Positions 1-7,793 of a stretch of DNA of 39,374 nt are shown here, one piece after another; position 1 is the first letter of the stretch; each line of letters opens with the position of its first letter. The stretch lies in assembly GCA_902801565.1 (NCBI GenBank), contig CADCIX010000022.1:1-39374 (forward strand). The letters run 5' to 3'. The translations under genes were made by a program, and so were the position numbers. Below the pieces are notes generated by a model that had not been told where the DNA came from, did no database searches, and was given only the letters and a program-made list of their open reading frames with translations. This DNA comes from an uncultured Veillonellaceae bacterium. Its GTDB lineage: Bacteria > Bacillota > Negativicutes > Selenomonadales > Selenomonadaceae.

Positions 1-117
1 TCGAAGCAGGCTCATTTTTTGTGTCTTGATAAGTGATATATCACTCCACCACTCTCCCATCGATTACTTTTGGAAAAATGCACACCCCTGCCCTAATTTG
101 CCGCGCATTGGCAGGGC

Positions 118-432
118 AAGGGCTACGAGAAGGGAGAAGAGCCTCAACAAGGCCGCGCCGAATACGGCAAGCGAATCCTTGCGGAACTTTCCGGATATCT
201 CACCGATCGATTTGGGAAAGGGTACTCTGCCGAAAATCTGAAATTGATGCGGTGATTCTATCAGATTTACTCCAATGACTCAATTGGGGAAACAGTGTTT
301 ACCCAATTCAAAAATCTACCTACAACCGAGACAGGGCGCAGATTTTACCTCAGTTGGTCGCACTATCTGAAGCTCATGCGGATCACTACTGTAGACGAGC
401 ATCACTTCTATGAGATTGAGTCTGTATGTTGA
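118..432 (+). pseudogene. DUF1016 (YhcG-type) N-terminal domain remnant
   Basis: Reading the frame that contains position 160 gives EYGKRILAELSGYL, then a stop codon (TGA, 253-255), then FYQIYSNDSIGE and, further on, LSWSHYLKLMRI and HHFYEIES before a final TGA at 430-432. This is the pattern of the DUF1016 N-terminal domain (family consensus roughly AEYGKRLL, FGKGFS..NL..MR.FY, LSWSHY..L.., FYE.E). The internal TGA sits where the family has an arginine or lysine after LMR, so it is probably a CGA-to-TGA change. The reading stops where the family would continue into the C-terminal PD-(D/E)xK nuclease domain, and the N-terminal end is also missing or frame-shifted. No start codon or ribosome site fits. 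The family assignment is from recognised motifs; the decay is seen directly. Confidence 0.7.
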
Positions 433-440
433 GGGCAAAT

Positions 441-863
441 TCATTCTTCCTCCCAGTCATCATCATCCCAGTCCGGGTACTGCTCCACCTCACCCTTGCT
501 CCTGACGATTGCAGGGGAGGCGTAGGAATCTGTTTCCATGACCTTCTGCACGTGGATGACGAAAAGCCAGTCGTCCCCGAAATCGTAGTGCAGGAAAAAG
601 TTCTGCCCCTTTATCAGCCCAAGCCTATTCAATTCAATGTCGGCAGATTTTTCTCCTGGGCCATCCGGCTGCCGATGATAATTTCCTTCCTCGTATGGGC
701 CATGGTCAATGCAGAATTCATAGAGATGCTCGTCAATAAAGTCAAAACCGTCCATAATCACTTCGCAAAGTCGTGCCAAAGTATCCTTCCCACAGATTTC
801 AATGACACGATATGCCTTCCTCACCATGCCCTTCGGATAAACTTTCAGCTCATACTTTTTCAT
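441..863 (-). CDS. plasmid pRiA4b ORF-3-like family protein
   Basis: A 140-residue protein whose N-terminal KKYELKVYP, central GFDFIDEHLYEF and LHYDFGDDWLFVIHV segments match the pRiA4b ORF-3-like fold, a small domain common on mobile elements and in bacterial chromosomes with no established biochemical role. The FDFGD-type turn (here YDFGDDW) is the best-known family signature. The C-terminus is very acidic (DWDDDDWEEE). A start 12 bases upstream is possible, but the ATG at 863 begins directly with the conserved KKYELKV. The gene follows the stump of an alpha/beta hydrolase by only a few bases, so it may have been co-transcribed with it before that gene was truncated. Family call is fairly sure; function is unknown. 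Confidence 0.75.
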   Translation of the reverse strand: MKKYELKVYPKGMVRKAYRVIEICGKDTLARLCEVIMDGFDFIDEHLYEFCIDHGPYEEGNYHRQPDGPGEKSADIELNRLGLIKGQNFFLHYDFGDDWLFVIHVQKVMETDSYASPAIVRSKGEVEQYPDWDDDDWEEE

Positions 864-878
864 TTGAATCCCCATTCC

Positions 879-1138
879 TCACTTCATATACTTGTCAAAA
901 AAGTCAATAATGACCTTCATGGTTTCGTCCTGCACCCAATAAACACCGCCATGTCCCGCCCCGGGTATTATATATCTTTCGGCAGGAATGCCTTTTTCCA
1001 CCAAGGCTTGAAACAGCAGATCTGTTTGGCTTGGCGAAACTACCGTATCTGCATCACCGTGCATCAAGAGCATGGGGGCTGAATCCCTGTTGATATAGGA
1101 AATAGGATTTGCTTGATGATCCCCATGACAGATTTTGC
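879..1138 (-). pseudogene. alpha/beta hydrolase (esterase/BD-FAE type), C-terminal fragment
   Basis: The minus strand reads DHQANPISYINRDSAP followed by MLLMHGDADTVVSPSQTDLL and, near the end, the motif GAGHGG, finishing at 879. This is the C-terminal third of an alpha/beta hydrolase: the HGDADTVV block carries the catalytic Asp, and the His of GAGHGG is the third triad member. The nucleophile Ser (GxSxG) and the N-terminal two thirds are absent. Recognisable homology starts immediately after the stop codon of the DUF2786 gene (1142-1144), so that junction looks like a deletion or insertion breakpoint. An internal ATG could still yield a 64-residue peptide, but it could not be an active hydrolase. 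Confidence 0.75.
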
Positions 1139-1141
1139 TCC

Positions 1142-1795
1142 TTACTCTATGCAGCGCATTCTCATTTGTTCCCGTCCATCTTTACGTCCCGCTTCCTGCG
1201 CCGCCAGGGCAGCATCCATCGACCGGAAATAGACCGTTCGCATCGTAGCCGGCCTGACATTTGGATATTCCTTCGTATACCTGTCCTCCACTTCCTCATC
1301 CACCACCAGCATAAGTGCCTTGGATTTCAATTGCATTGCATTGTCCACTTCCTCAAAGAAGGCATCCGTATAAAACGTTTCAATTCCCTTGTCTGACCCA
1401 TATTCCGTTCTCGCCTTCTGTTTTGCTTTTCTCACGCCATCCCGCACGGATTGGTACAAAAAATCATAGAGTCTCTTGGCAGCTTTCAAGTCCGTCTTCC
1501 TGCCCATGACAATCACCTTTGATTTGCGATTTTCTGTATGCCTGTGGCACTTACAGCACATATTCTTGGCGATTACCCAGAATAGTTTCGCCTCCCACAT
1601 TCGCGTGGTATCCCATTCAAGAATCTCAATATCGTCGGCATCCCCCGGAAGATCCATGATAGACAGTTTGTATTTCTTCAACAAGTCCTGCGCCAATTGC
1701 GCGGCATTCGCCGCTTCCTGCGGCGAGCAGCCATTCTCCTCCGTCTTTCTGAGGAGCATCTCAATCTTAAAAAGCATTTTTTCAGATTTATCCAT
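1142..1795 (-). CDS. DUF2786 domain-containing protein
   Basis: A 217-residue protein starting MDKSEKMLFKIEMLLRKTE, where residues about 1-42 form the DUF2786 helical domain (repeated Lys/Leu, then SPQEAANAAQLAQDLLKKY). The remainder (WEAKLFWVIAKNMCCKCH, then VMGRKTDLKAAKRLYDFLY) matches the domain that commonly follows DUF2786 in phage and prophage proteins. A CxxC-like CCKCH cluster may bind metal. The ATG at 1795 is chosen because AGAGGG lies 6-10 bases upstream and the conserved domain begins there; a longer reading would run through the inverted repeat at 1825-1885. The stop abuts a truncated hydrolase. Role unknown; the family is mostly phage-associated, which fits the debris around it. 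Confidence 0.75.
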   Translation of the reverse strand: MDKSEKMLFKIEMLLRKTEENGCSPQEAANAAQLAQDLLKKYKLSIMDLPGDADDIEILEWDTTRMWEAKLFWVIAKNMCCKCHRHTENRKSKVIVMGRKTDLKAAKRLYDFLYQSVRDGVRKAKQKARTEYGSDKGIETFYTDAFFEEVDNAMQLKSKALMLVVDEEVEDRYTKEYPNVRPATMRTVYFRSMDAALAAQEAGRKDGREQMRMRCIE

Positions 1796-1824
1796 AAAAT
1801 CCCTCTTTTTTCCAAGAAAGGGTT

Positions 1825-1885
1825 GGCGTGTTGAAAAACTCCACCTGCGCACTACAGCGGCTATTTTTCCGTTTTTCAACACGCC
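1825..1885. repeat. 61-bp perfect-stem inverted repeat
   Basis: A 15-base arm (GGCGTGTTGAAAAAC, 1825-1839) is repeated exactly in inverse orientation at 1871-1885, separated by 31 bases. It lies about 30 bases upstream of the DUF2786 start and directly abuts the 119-bp element at 1886-2004. It has no T-run, so it is not an ordinary terminator. It may be a residue of an insertion sequence in which both ends remain, or a small non-autonomous element. Confidence 0.7.
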
Positions 1886-2004
1886 CTAGTGTCCCGCCTC
1901 GTTCATATCCATAATAATTGCCCGATATGCAGTCATCTGCGTTGTCATCGTCAGTTGGCGTAGCCACCGTTATTTTTATGTTTCTGAACGAGGTGGGACA
2001 CTAG
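1886..2004. mobile_element. 119-bp MITE-like element with 20-bp terminal inverted repeats
   Basis: The left end CTAGTGTCCCGCCTCGTTCA (1886-1905) is matched by an inverted copy at 1985-2004 with one mismatch (A for G). The interior has no plausible reading frame with a ribosome site. Both ends terminate in CTAG, which may be part of the repeats or a 4-bp (or TA 2-bp) target duplication. Size, terminal repeats and lack of coding capacity fit a miniature inverted-repeat transposable element. The CTAG at the right end supplies the TAG stop of the adjacent diguanylate cyclase gene. No transposase is present in the window. Confidence 0.65.
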
Positions 2005-3395
2005 ACTTTCTCGCTCCTGAAAGCTGCTCCGTTCTTGTCGTAGGCTCCCTTCTCATAAACGACAGGGTCCACGATGTAATCGAGATGAATGCCGGCATGG
2101 GCGTCCGTGGCCTCCCATGCATCCATGATCCGCTGGAACACGATGGGGAAGTCTTCCTCAGAGAGTTCCTGCAGGAGCAGGAAGAACTGGTTCGGCCTGC
2201 TTCGCAGGATCATGTCACTCTTTCTAAGCACATCCTGCAGGCAGAGGCTAAACTTTTCCGCGGCCTCCTTCAGGCTGTACTCGCGCTCCCCATCGGTTTC
2301 TTCCTCGGACAGTATGAACAGTAGCCGGATGGCCATTCCTCCATATCGCATGTAAAACCGCCTGACAAAACGATAGACGAAGGAAAACTGCTCCAGATTC
2401 AAGGAAAGGGCACCGCCCCTGTTATGCCGTTCCTCGACAATCCGTATAATGCGGACAAGCTCCCTTTTGATATCTTCCTCCCGTGACGCGCCCGTGACGG
2501 ATTCCTGATGATACACCTTGCCGCCGTGTTTTCCATTTTGCTTCATCCGATAAAGCGCACTGTCCGCCAGGGAAAACAAACTCTCAAAGTCCCGTCCATG
2601 CTCCGGCACCAGAACCGCGCCCACGGAGATGCCCAGAGGGATGTCAAAGCCCTCGCCTGCAAGACGGGAGGCTTCTTTGTAGAACTGGCGGTTGAGCCTG
2701 CGGGTCAGGCTGTCCAATGCATTTTCATTGTTCATGTTGCAGAAAAAGGCTAGGAACTCGTCCCCGCCGATCCTTGCCATAACATCCTGCGCCCTGATGT
2801 TATGCCTTACAATATCGGCAAAAGCCCTCAGAATCTTGTCTCCCATGCCATGGCCGTAAATGTCATTGACCAGCTTGAAATTGTCAAGGTCAAAAACCAT
2901 CAGCATGCCCGTCTTGTCCTCGCAAAGTTTTGCCACCTTGCGGGTGCCAGCTTCCTTGTTCAGAAAACCTGTCAGCTTGTCAATGGTCGCTTCTGCCGTC
3001 AGGTTCTTGATAGTCTCGTTATTCTTTAACGTGTTAACAATGCGCTTGATGAGGCTGTCCTTATGGAAAGGTTTGCGGATAAAGTCAGAGGCGCCCTGCT
3101 CAAGGCTGCGGGTTTCCGCGTCATTCGTTTCCATGGCGCTCAGGAATATGACAGGTGTTGGGCTGCGTCCGATATGCTCTTCCATATGACGAAGCGCCTG
3201 ATATGTTTCAAATCCGTCCATTTCAGGCATCAGAATATCCAGGATAATCAAATCCGGTGTATTCTTCACCATAAATTTCAAGAGTTCCCGTCCTGAGCGC
3301 AGACAAGTGACGCGCATGTCCTCCTCTTTCAGGATATCCATGGCCCGTGTCCGGCTCACGGTCTCATCATCGACAACAACAATCCAATAATTCAT
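2001..3395 (-). CDS. response regulator with GGDEF diguanylate cyclase domain
   Basis: A 464-residue cytoplasmic signalling protein. Residues about 3-125 form a CheY-like receiver: VVVDDE acidic pocket, phosphoacceptor Asp in LIILDILMPEMDG, and a conserved Lys in IRKPF. Residues about 135-295 form a GGDEF domain with an intact RIGGDEF active site, and an RxxD (RAQD) inhibitory site exactly five residues before it, so it should make cyclic di-GMP from two GTP and be subject to product inhibition. Residues about 300-455 resemble a second, degenerate GGDEF-like domain without the signature. The start at 3395 follows a GGGAGAG ribosome site. No histidine kinase is adjacent. The stop codon lies inside the terminal repeat of the 119-bp element, so the last residues may not be ancestral. 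Confidence 0.9.
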   Translation of the reverse strand: MNYWIVVVDDETVSRTRAMDILKEEDMRVTCLRSGRELLKFMVKNTPDLIILDILMPEMDGFETYQALRHMEEHIGRSPTPVIFLSAMETNDAETRSLEQGASDFIRKPFHKDSLIKRIVNTLKNNETIKNLTAEATIDKLTGFLNKEAGTRKVAKLCEDKTGMLMVFDLDNFKLVNDIYGHGMGDKILRAFADIVRHNIRAQDVMARIGGDEFLAFFCNMNNENALDSLTRRLNRQFYKEASRLAGEGFDIPLGISVGAVLVPEHGRDFESLFSLADSALYRMKQNGKHGGKVYHQESVTGASREEDIKRELVRIIRIVEERHNRGGALSLNLEQFSFVYRFVRRFYMRYGGMAIRLLFILSEEETDGEREYSLKEAAEKFSLCLQDVLRKSDMILRSRPNQFFLLLQELSEEDFPIVFQRIMDAWEATDAHAGIHLDYIVDPVVYEKGAYDKNGAAFRSEKV

Positions 3396-3567
3396 GGCTG
3401 CTCTCCCTGTTCCCTATCAACCCTCAACCAGGAGGCACCATTCAGAGGTGTGCCTCCTCTCACGAAAGTTTTTTCCTCAAATCCCAATCTCTAGTATAAC
3501 ACAAGCCTTTCCGAAATTCTGCATGGCATGCGAAACATTTCATAAGGAAAGCGTCCCCATACTATAC

Positions 3568-6500
3568 CTACCTTACCCGCACAGCTCCTTTTCCAAGAAT
3601 CTCCGCAATCGCCGTATAAGCTTCCGGCGACCCGTCCAGCCAGTACTGTTCCCCTGCTTTTCGCCACCGCCCGTTGGCGTGCATGTAAACCGCATGCGCG
3701 CCATGATGCCCGGCGAATACAGCCTTGAGCTTCTCATAGGTATCCGTGTTCGCCAGTTCCGGCGCTATCGTCAGGTAGTATTCCGGCAGGTATTCCTCCA
3801 GGGACCATATGGAATCCGCCAGAAGCTTCGCCCCATCATCCGTGAGGTCCACACGGCCCTGCACTACAATGGGCATATCGGGAACCAGAAGGTTCACATG
3901 CTGGTAAAAGATTCTTGGAAACACCGTGATTTCCAGGCTGTCCGTAAAATCCTCCAGGGTGATGAAGCACATGGTTTCCCCCTTTTTCGTGGTGATGCGC
4001 TTCGCCGCCGTTACCATCCCCGCCACACGGGCCAGCTGCTTATCCTTGACACCGCCATGGTGAAGCTTGTCCAGGCCGTTGAAATTCACCAGCTTGTCAC
4101 GGTATGTATCCAAAGGATGGCCTGTGATGTAAAACCCGGTGATTTCCTTCTCCCAGGCAAGGATTTCCTTCTTCTCCGCCTCCGGAATATCCGGAAGTTC
4201 CACTTCCATGGAATCCCCAATGGTCTCCTCGGTGAAAAGCCCCATCTGTCCGCTATCGCGGTCCCGCTGCTGCCGCGCCGCTTCCCCCATCACCCTGTCC
4301 AGAACGGCAAGAAGCTGGCTGCGTTTCGCTCCCATTGCATCAAAGGCGCCGCATTTGATGAGGCTTTCCACCGCACGCTTGTTGAGGACTCTCGAATCCA
4401 CACGGTTGCAGAAATCCTGCAGGGATTTGAATGGGCCGTCCTTCTCCCGAATCTCCGATACATTCTGCATGGCAGTCTCCCCGATATTGCGCACTGCCGC
4501 GAGGCCAAAGCGAATGGCCTCCCCATCCACGCTGAAATTCGCAGAACTGGCATTGATATCCGGCTGCAGGATCCGGATTCCCATGCGGCGGCAGAGATCG
4601 ATATATCCGACGACCTTCTGGGAGTCCATGACACTGGAGAGCATCGCCGCCATGAATTCCTGAGGATAATGGGCCTTGAGCCAGGCTGTCTGCCATGCCA
4701 CCAAAGCATAGGCCGCACTGTGGGACTTATTGAACCCATAGTCCGCAAAATGGGTCAGCAAATCAAAGATCGTATTTGCAAGTTTCTCGTCAATCCCGTT
4801 TTTCTCACAGCCCTGAAGGAAATTTTCCTTCTGCGCCATCAGGATCTCATGCTTCTTCTTGCCCATGGCACGGCGCAGCAGATCCGCCTGTCCCAGACTG
4901 AACCCGGCAAGGACCTGCACGATCTGCATGACCTGCTCCTGATAGAGCACCACGCCAAAGGTTTCCTTCAGGATCGGCTCCAGTAGGGGATGCATGTAAG
5001 TCACCTGTTTTTTTCCATGACGTCCTGCGATGAAGTCCTCCACCATGCCGCTCCCCAAGGGGCCCGGGCGGTAGAGCGCCACCGTCGGGATGAGGTCCGC
5101 AAAGCCCTCCGGCTGCAGATCCTTCACGAGGGCAGTCATGCCGCCGGATTCCATCTGGAATACGGCCCCCGTCTTTCCCTGGCAGAGCATCTTCGCCGTC
5201 AGTTCATCCGTCAGGGGAATCTTCCCGATATCCACGGTCTCCCCACGGCTCTTTTCGATATTCTTTAGTGTATCACTGATGACCGTAAGCGTCCTGAGCC
5301 CCAAAAAGTCCATCTTGAGAAGCCCCAGTTCCTCCACATGGTCCTTGTCGTATTCCGTCACAAGGGTTCCATCGGAAATCTGCACCGGCAGATAATCCGT
5401 CAGAGGGTTCCTTGCGATCACCACACCGGCCGCATGGGTAGAGGAATGACGCGGAAGCCCTTCCACTCGCCGCGCCATGTCCACAAGACGCTGCACCTCC
5501 GGCGAGGCAGCGTAGGCATTCCGGAAATCTGCGGATTCCTTCAATGCCTTCTCCAGCGTCATCTTGAGGTCATTGGGCACCAGCTTCGCCACGCGGTCCA
5601 CGTCGGCATAGGCCATATTGAGCGCCCTGCCCACATCCCGGATGGCTCCCTTTGCCGCCATGGTCCCAAAGGTGACGATCTGCGCCACATGGTCGTATCC
5701 GTAGCGCCTCTTGACGTAATCGATGACCTCTTCGCGCCGGATATAGCAGAAATCGATGTCGATATCCGGCATGCTCACACGTTCCGGATTCAGGAAACGC
5801 TCGAAGAGCAGGGCGTATTTCAAGGGGTCGATATCCGTGATGCCAAGGGCATAGGCCACAATGCTTCCCGCAGCAGAGCCGCGTCCGGGCCCGACGGCAA
5901 TCCCCTGCTCCCTTGCATAGTTGATGAAGTCCCAGACGATGAGGAAATAGCTGTCATAGCCCATGCGATGGATGATTTCCAGCTCGTACTCCAGGCGTTC
6001 CCGCACTTCCTTTGTCACAGGCCGGTACCGCTCCCCGATCCGCTCCTCGCAAAGCGCGCGCAGATAGGCCCGGTCATCCTCATAGGATTCGGGAATGGGA
6101 TAATAGGGCAGCTGCAGATGGCCGAACTCGAACTCCACATTGCATCGCTCTGCAATCCTCACCGTGTTGGAAAATGCCTCCGGGAGTTCCGGAAAGAGCA
6201 TCCGCATCTCTTCCGGAGACTTCAGATAGTAATCATCGCTGTTGAAGCGCATGCGCTCCTGGTCCTCCACGGTCTTGTTCATCTGTATGCAAAGAAGGAC
6301 ATCGTGAAAATCGCTGTCCTCCCTCCGCACATAATGAAGGTCATTGGTCGCCACAAGGCCAATGCCGTATTTTTTCGCAAGCTCCACCAGTACGATGTTT
6401 GCCCTGCGCTCCTCCTCCAGTCCATGATTCTGCAGTTCCAGGAAGAAATTGTCCTTCCCGAAGATTTCCAGGTATTCCCGCACCAAAGCATCCGCCCGCT

Positions 6501-6972
6501 CCAGATTGTCCTGCAGGATGGACTGGGGAATCTCCCCCGCCACGCAGGCACTCAGGCAGATCAGTCCCTCGTGGTACTGGCGAAGAAGCTCCTTGTCCAC
6601 CCTTGGCTTGTAATACATCCCCTCGATATTCGCCAGGGACACCAGCTTGGAAAGATTGCGGTAGCCTGTCTCGTTTTCCGCAAGAAGGATGAGATGATAG
6701 TACCTCACGCCATTGACTTCCATGCGCACCTTGCGGTCCCCGGGAGCAAGATACACCTCGCACCCGATGATGGGTTTCACGCCCTGCTTCTTCGCTTCTT
6801 TGTAGAAGTCAATGACACCGTACATATTGCCATGGTCCGTGATGGCAATGGAATCCATGCCAAGCATCTTCACCGCGCCGATGAGATCCTTGATCCTGCT
6901 GGCCCCGTCCAGCAGGCTGTATTCCGTATGCACATGGAGGTGCACAAAAGGCGTTGTCATTTCCTGTTCCAT
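3568..6972 (-). CDS. dnaE: DNA polymerase III subunit alpha
   Basis: A 1134-residue replicative DNA polymerase, close to the usual DnaE length. Residues about 8-210 form the PHP domain (FVHLHVHTEYSLLDG, AITDHGN, ATNDLHY). The polymerase core has GPGRGSAAGS at about 361-370 and the catalytic aspartates of PDIDIDF at 402-408. Tandem helix-hairpin-helix and an OB-fold (about 985-1065, LARVAGMVTAAKR) follow. It would extend DNA in the replisome with the beta clamp. GTGAGG lies five bases before the ATG at 6972; an internal ATG four codons later (MTTPFVHLHVH) is also possible. It starts 12 bases after the membrane-anchored gene upstream, so the two are probably co-transcribed. Confidence 0.97.
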   Translation of the reverse strand: MEQEMTTPFVHLHVHTEYSLLDGASRIKDLIGAVKMLGMDSIAITDHGNMYGVIDFYKEAKKQGVKPIIGCEVYLAPGDRKVRMEVNGVRYYHLILLAENETGYRNLSKLVSLANIEGMYYKPRVDKELLRQYHEGLICLSACVAGEIPQSILQDNLERADALVREYLEIFGKDNFFLELQNHGLEEERRANIVLVELAKKYGIGLVATNDLHYVRREDSDFHDVLLCIQMNKTVEDQERMRFNSDDYYLKSPEEMRMLFPELPEAFSNTVRIAERCNVEFEFGHLQLPYYPIPESYEDDRAYLRALCEERIGERYRPVTKEVRERLEYELEIIHRMGYDSYFLIVWDFINYAREQGIAVGPGRGSAAGSIVAYALGITDIDPLKYALLFERFLNPERVSMPDIDIDFCYIRREEVIDYVKRRYGYDHVAQIVTFGTMAAKGAIRDVGRALNMAYADVDRVAKLVPNDLKMTLEKALKESADFRNAYAASPEVQRLVDMARRVEGLPRHSSTHAAGVVIARNPLTDYLPVQISDGTLVTEYDKDHVEELGLLKMDFLGLRTLTVISDTLKNIEKSRGETVDIGKIPLTDELTAKMLCQGKTGAVFQMESGGMTALVKDLQPEGFADLIPTVALYRPGPLGSGMVEDFIAGRHGKKQVTYMHPLLEPILKETFGVVLYQEQVMQIVQVLAGFSLGQADLLRRAMGKKKHEILMAQKENFLQGCEKNGIDEKLANTIFDLLTHFADYGFNKSHSAAYALVAWQTAWLKAHYPQEFMAAMLSSVMDSQKVVGYIDLCRRMGIRILQPDINASSANFSVDGEAIRFGLAAVRNIGETAMQNVSEIREKDGPFKSLQDFCNRVDSRVLNKRAVESLIKCGAFDAMGAKRSQLLAVLDRVMGEAARQQRDRDSGQMGLFTEETIGDSMEVELPDIPEAEKKEILAWEKEITGFYITGHPLDTYRDKLVNFNGLDKLHHGGVKDKQLARVAGMVTAAKRITTKKGETMCFITLEDFTDSLEITVFPRIFYQHVNLLVPDMPIVVQGRVDLTDDGAKLLADSIWSLEEYLPEYYLTIAPELANTDTYEKLKAVFAGHHGAHAVYMHANGRWRKAGEQYWLDGSPEAYTAIAEILGKGAVRVR

Positions 6973-6984
6973 CCCGGCCTCACC

Positions 6985-7731
6985 TCAACTTCCCTGCTCA
7001 TCTGCCTGCATCAGCTCATAGAGCGTCACCATATCCCGCACGCGCCGTATGTCTTCCCGTCCAAGAGCAGAAACTGTCCCCGGCGTCCCCGCCTGATAAA
7101 ACCGCAGGGTCACATTGGCTGCATTCCCCACGGCCTTGAGCATTTGAACCGTGTTCTTGTCAGCATCCACCACATAGTTCTCCGTAACGCTCTCCGCGCC
7201 CTTCCCGAGCTTGTCGCGCCGCTTTGCGGCATCAAAGGCAAGGGTCATGGCATACCCATCCGCATTGACATCCAGATGGTCGGCATGGAGCCAGCCATAG
7301 TTCTCAGACTCCAGGGAAGAGTAATAATAGACATCATTTTTCAGAACGGAAATCCCGTCGCGCTCCACGATAAAGGGACGCAAATAGACTCCCGGCATGG
7401 GATGCTCGTCATGATGATAGGAATAATAGGTCGTGCCATTTCGCGTGATGACCTGCATGCCGGAAACCAGTTCCGCCCTCTGCTTTTCCCTCTGCTTCGC
7501 GGCTTCCAGCCGTTTATCCGCCGCTTCCCTGGCAGCCTTTTTCTCCGCATCTTTTGCGTCTTTTGTCCCCAAATCCTTCCCTGCCGCCTTGTCCTTCGCC
7601 GTCTCCACAGATGCTTCGGCCGGTCGCTCCTGTACCGGGCGCTGCAGCACGGCAAAATAAGCCGCGCCTCCGGCAGCCATAAGGATGAGATACAGGATCA
7701 GCGCTCCTATGAGTACATGCTTTGTCGACAT
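6985..7731 (-). CDS. membrane-anchored hypothetical protein upstream of dnaE
   Basis: A 248-residue protein with a single N-terminal membrane segment (HVLIGALILYLILMAAGG, residues about 6-26), then an Ala/Lys/Glu/Arg-rich stretch (about 40-95) likely to form a charged helix or coiled coil, then a globular C-terminal part starting near MQVITRNGTTYYSYHHDEHP. The anchor without a cleavage motif suggests an exported domain tethered to the membrane. The ATG at 7731 has AAAGGA ten bases upstream; the TTG nine bases earlier lies too close to that site. I do not recognise a family. The gene sits between rnj and dnaE, 12 bases ahead of dnaE. Confidence 0.75.
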   Translation of the reverse strand: MSTKHVLIGALILYLILMAAGGAAYFAVLQRPVQERPAEASVETAKDKAAGKDLGTKDAKDAEKKAAREAADKRLEAAKQREKQRAELVSGMQVITRNGTTYYSYHHDEHPMPGVYLRPFIVERDGISVLKNDVYYYSSLESENYGWLHADHLDVNADGYAMTLAFDAAKRRDKLGKGAESVTENYVVDADKNTVQMLKAVGNAANVTLRFYQAGTPGTVSALGREDIRRVRDMVTLYELMQADEQGS

Positions 7732-7756
7732 GAGCTGCAAGTCCTTTCAATAACAA

Positions 7757-7785
7757 TGAAAACAGGGCTGTCCTGGCGACAGCCC
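7757..7785 (-). terminator. intrinsic terminator after rnj region (upstream of the membrane-anchored gene)
   Basis: GGGCTGTC (7765-7772) pairs with GACAGCCC (7778-7785) around a five-base loop, and on the minus strand the stem is followed by TGTTTTC. It lies just past the rnj stop, so it should end most rnj transcripts before the membrane-anchored gene and dnaE. Confidence 0.75.
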
Positions 7786-7793
7786 CTACTAAA

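Noticed and set aside
86..116. CCCTGCC/GGCAGGG inverted repeat near the left edge
   Set aside because: Only seven pairs with a 17-base loop and no T-run, in the region of a decayed gene; no support for a function.
3430..3458. Hairpin AGGAGGCAC/GTGCCTCCT between dnaE and the GGDEF gene
   Set aside because: As a terminator it would need T after the stem on the minus strand; instead the T-run lies on the plus strand, where no gene ends. Kept only as an unexplained stem.
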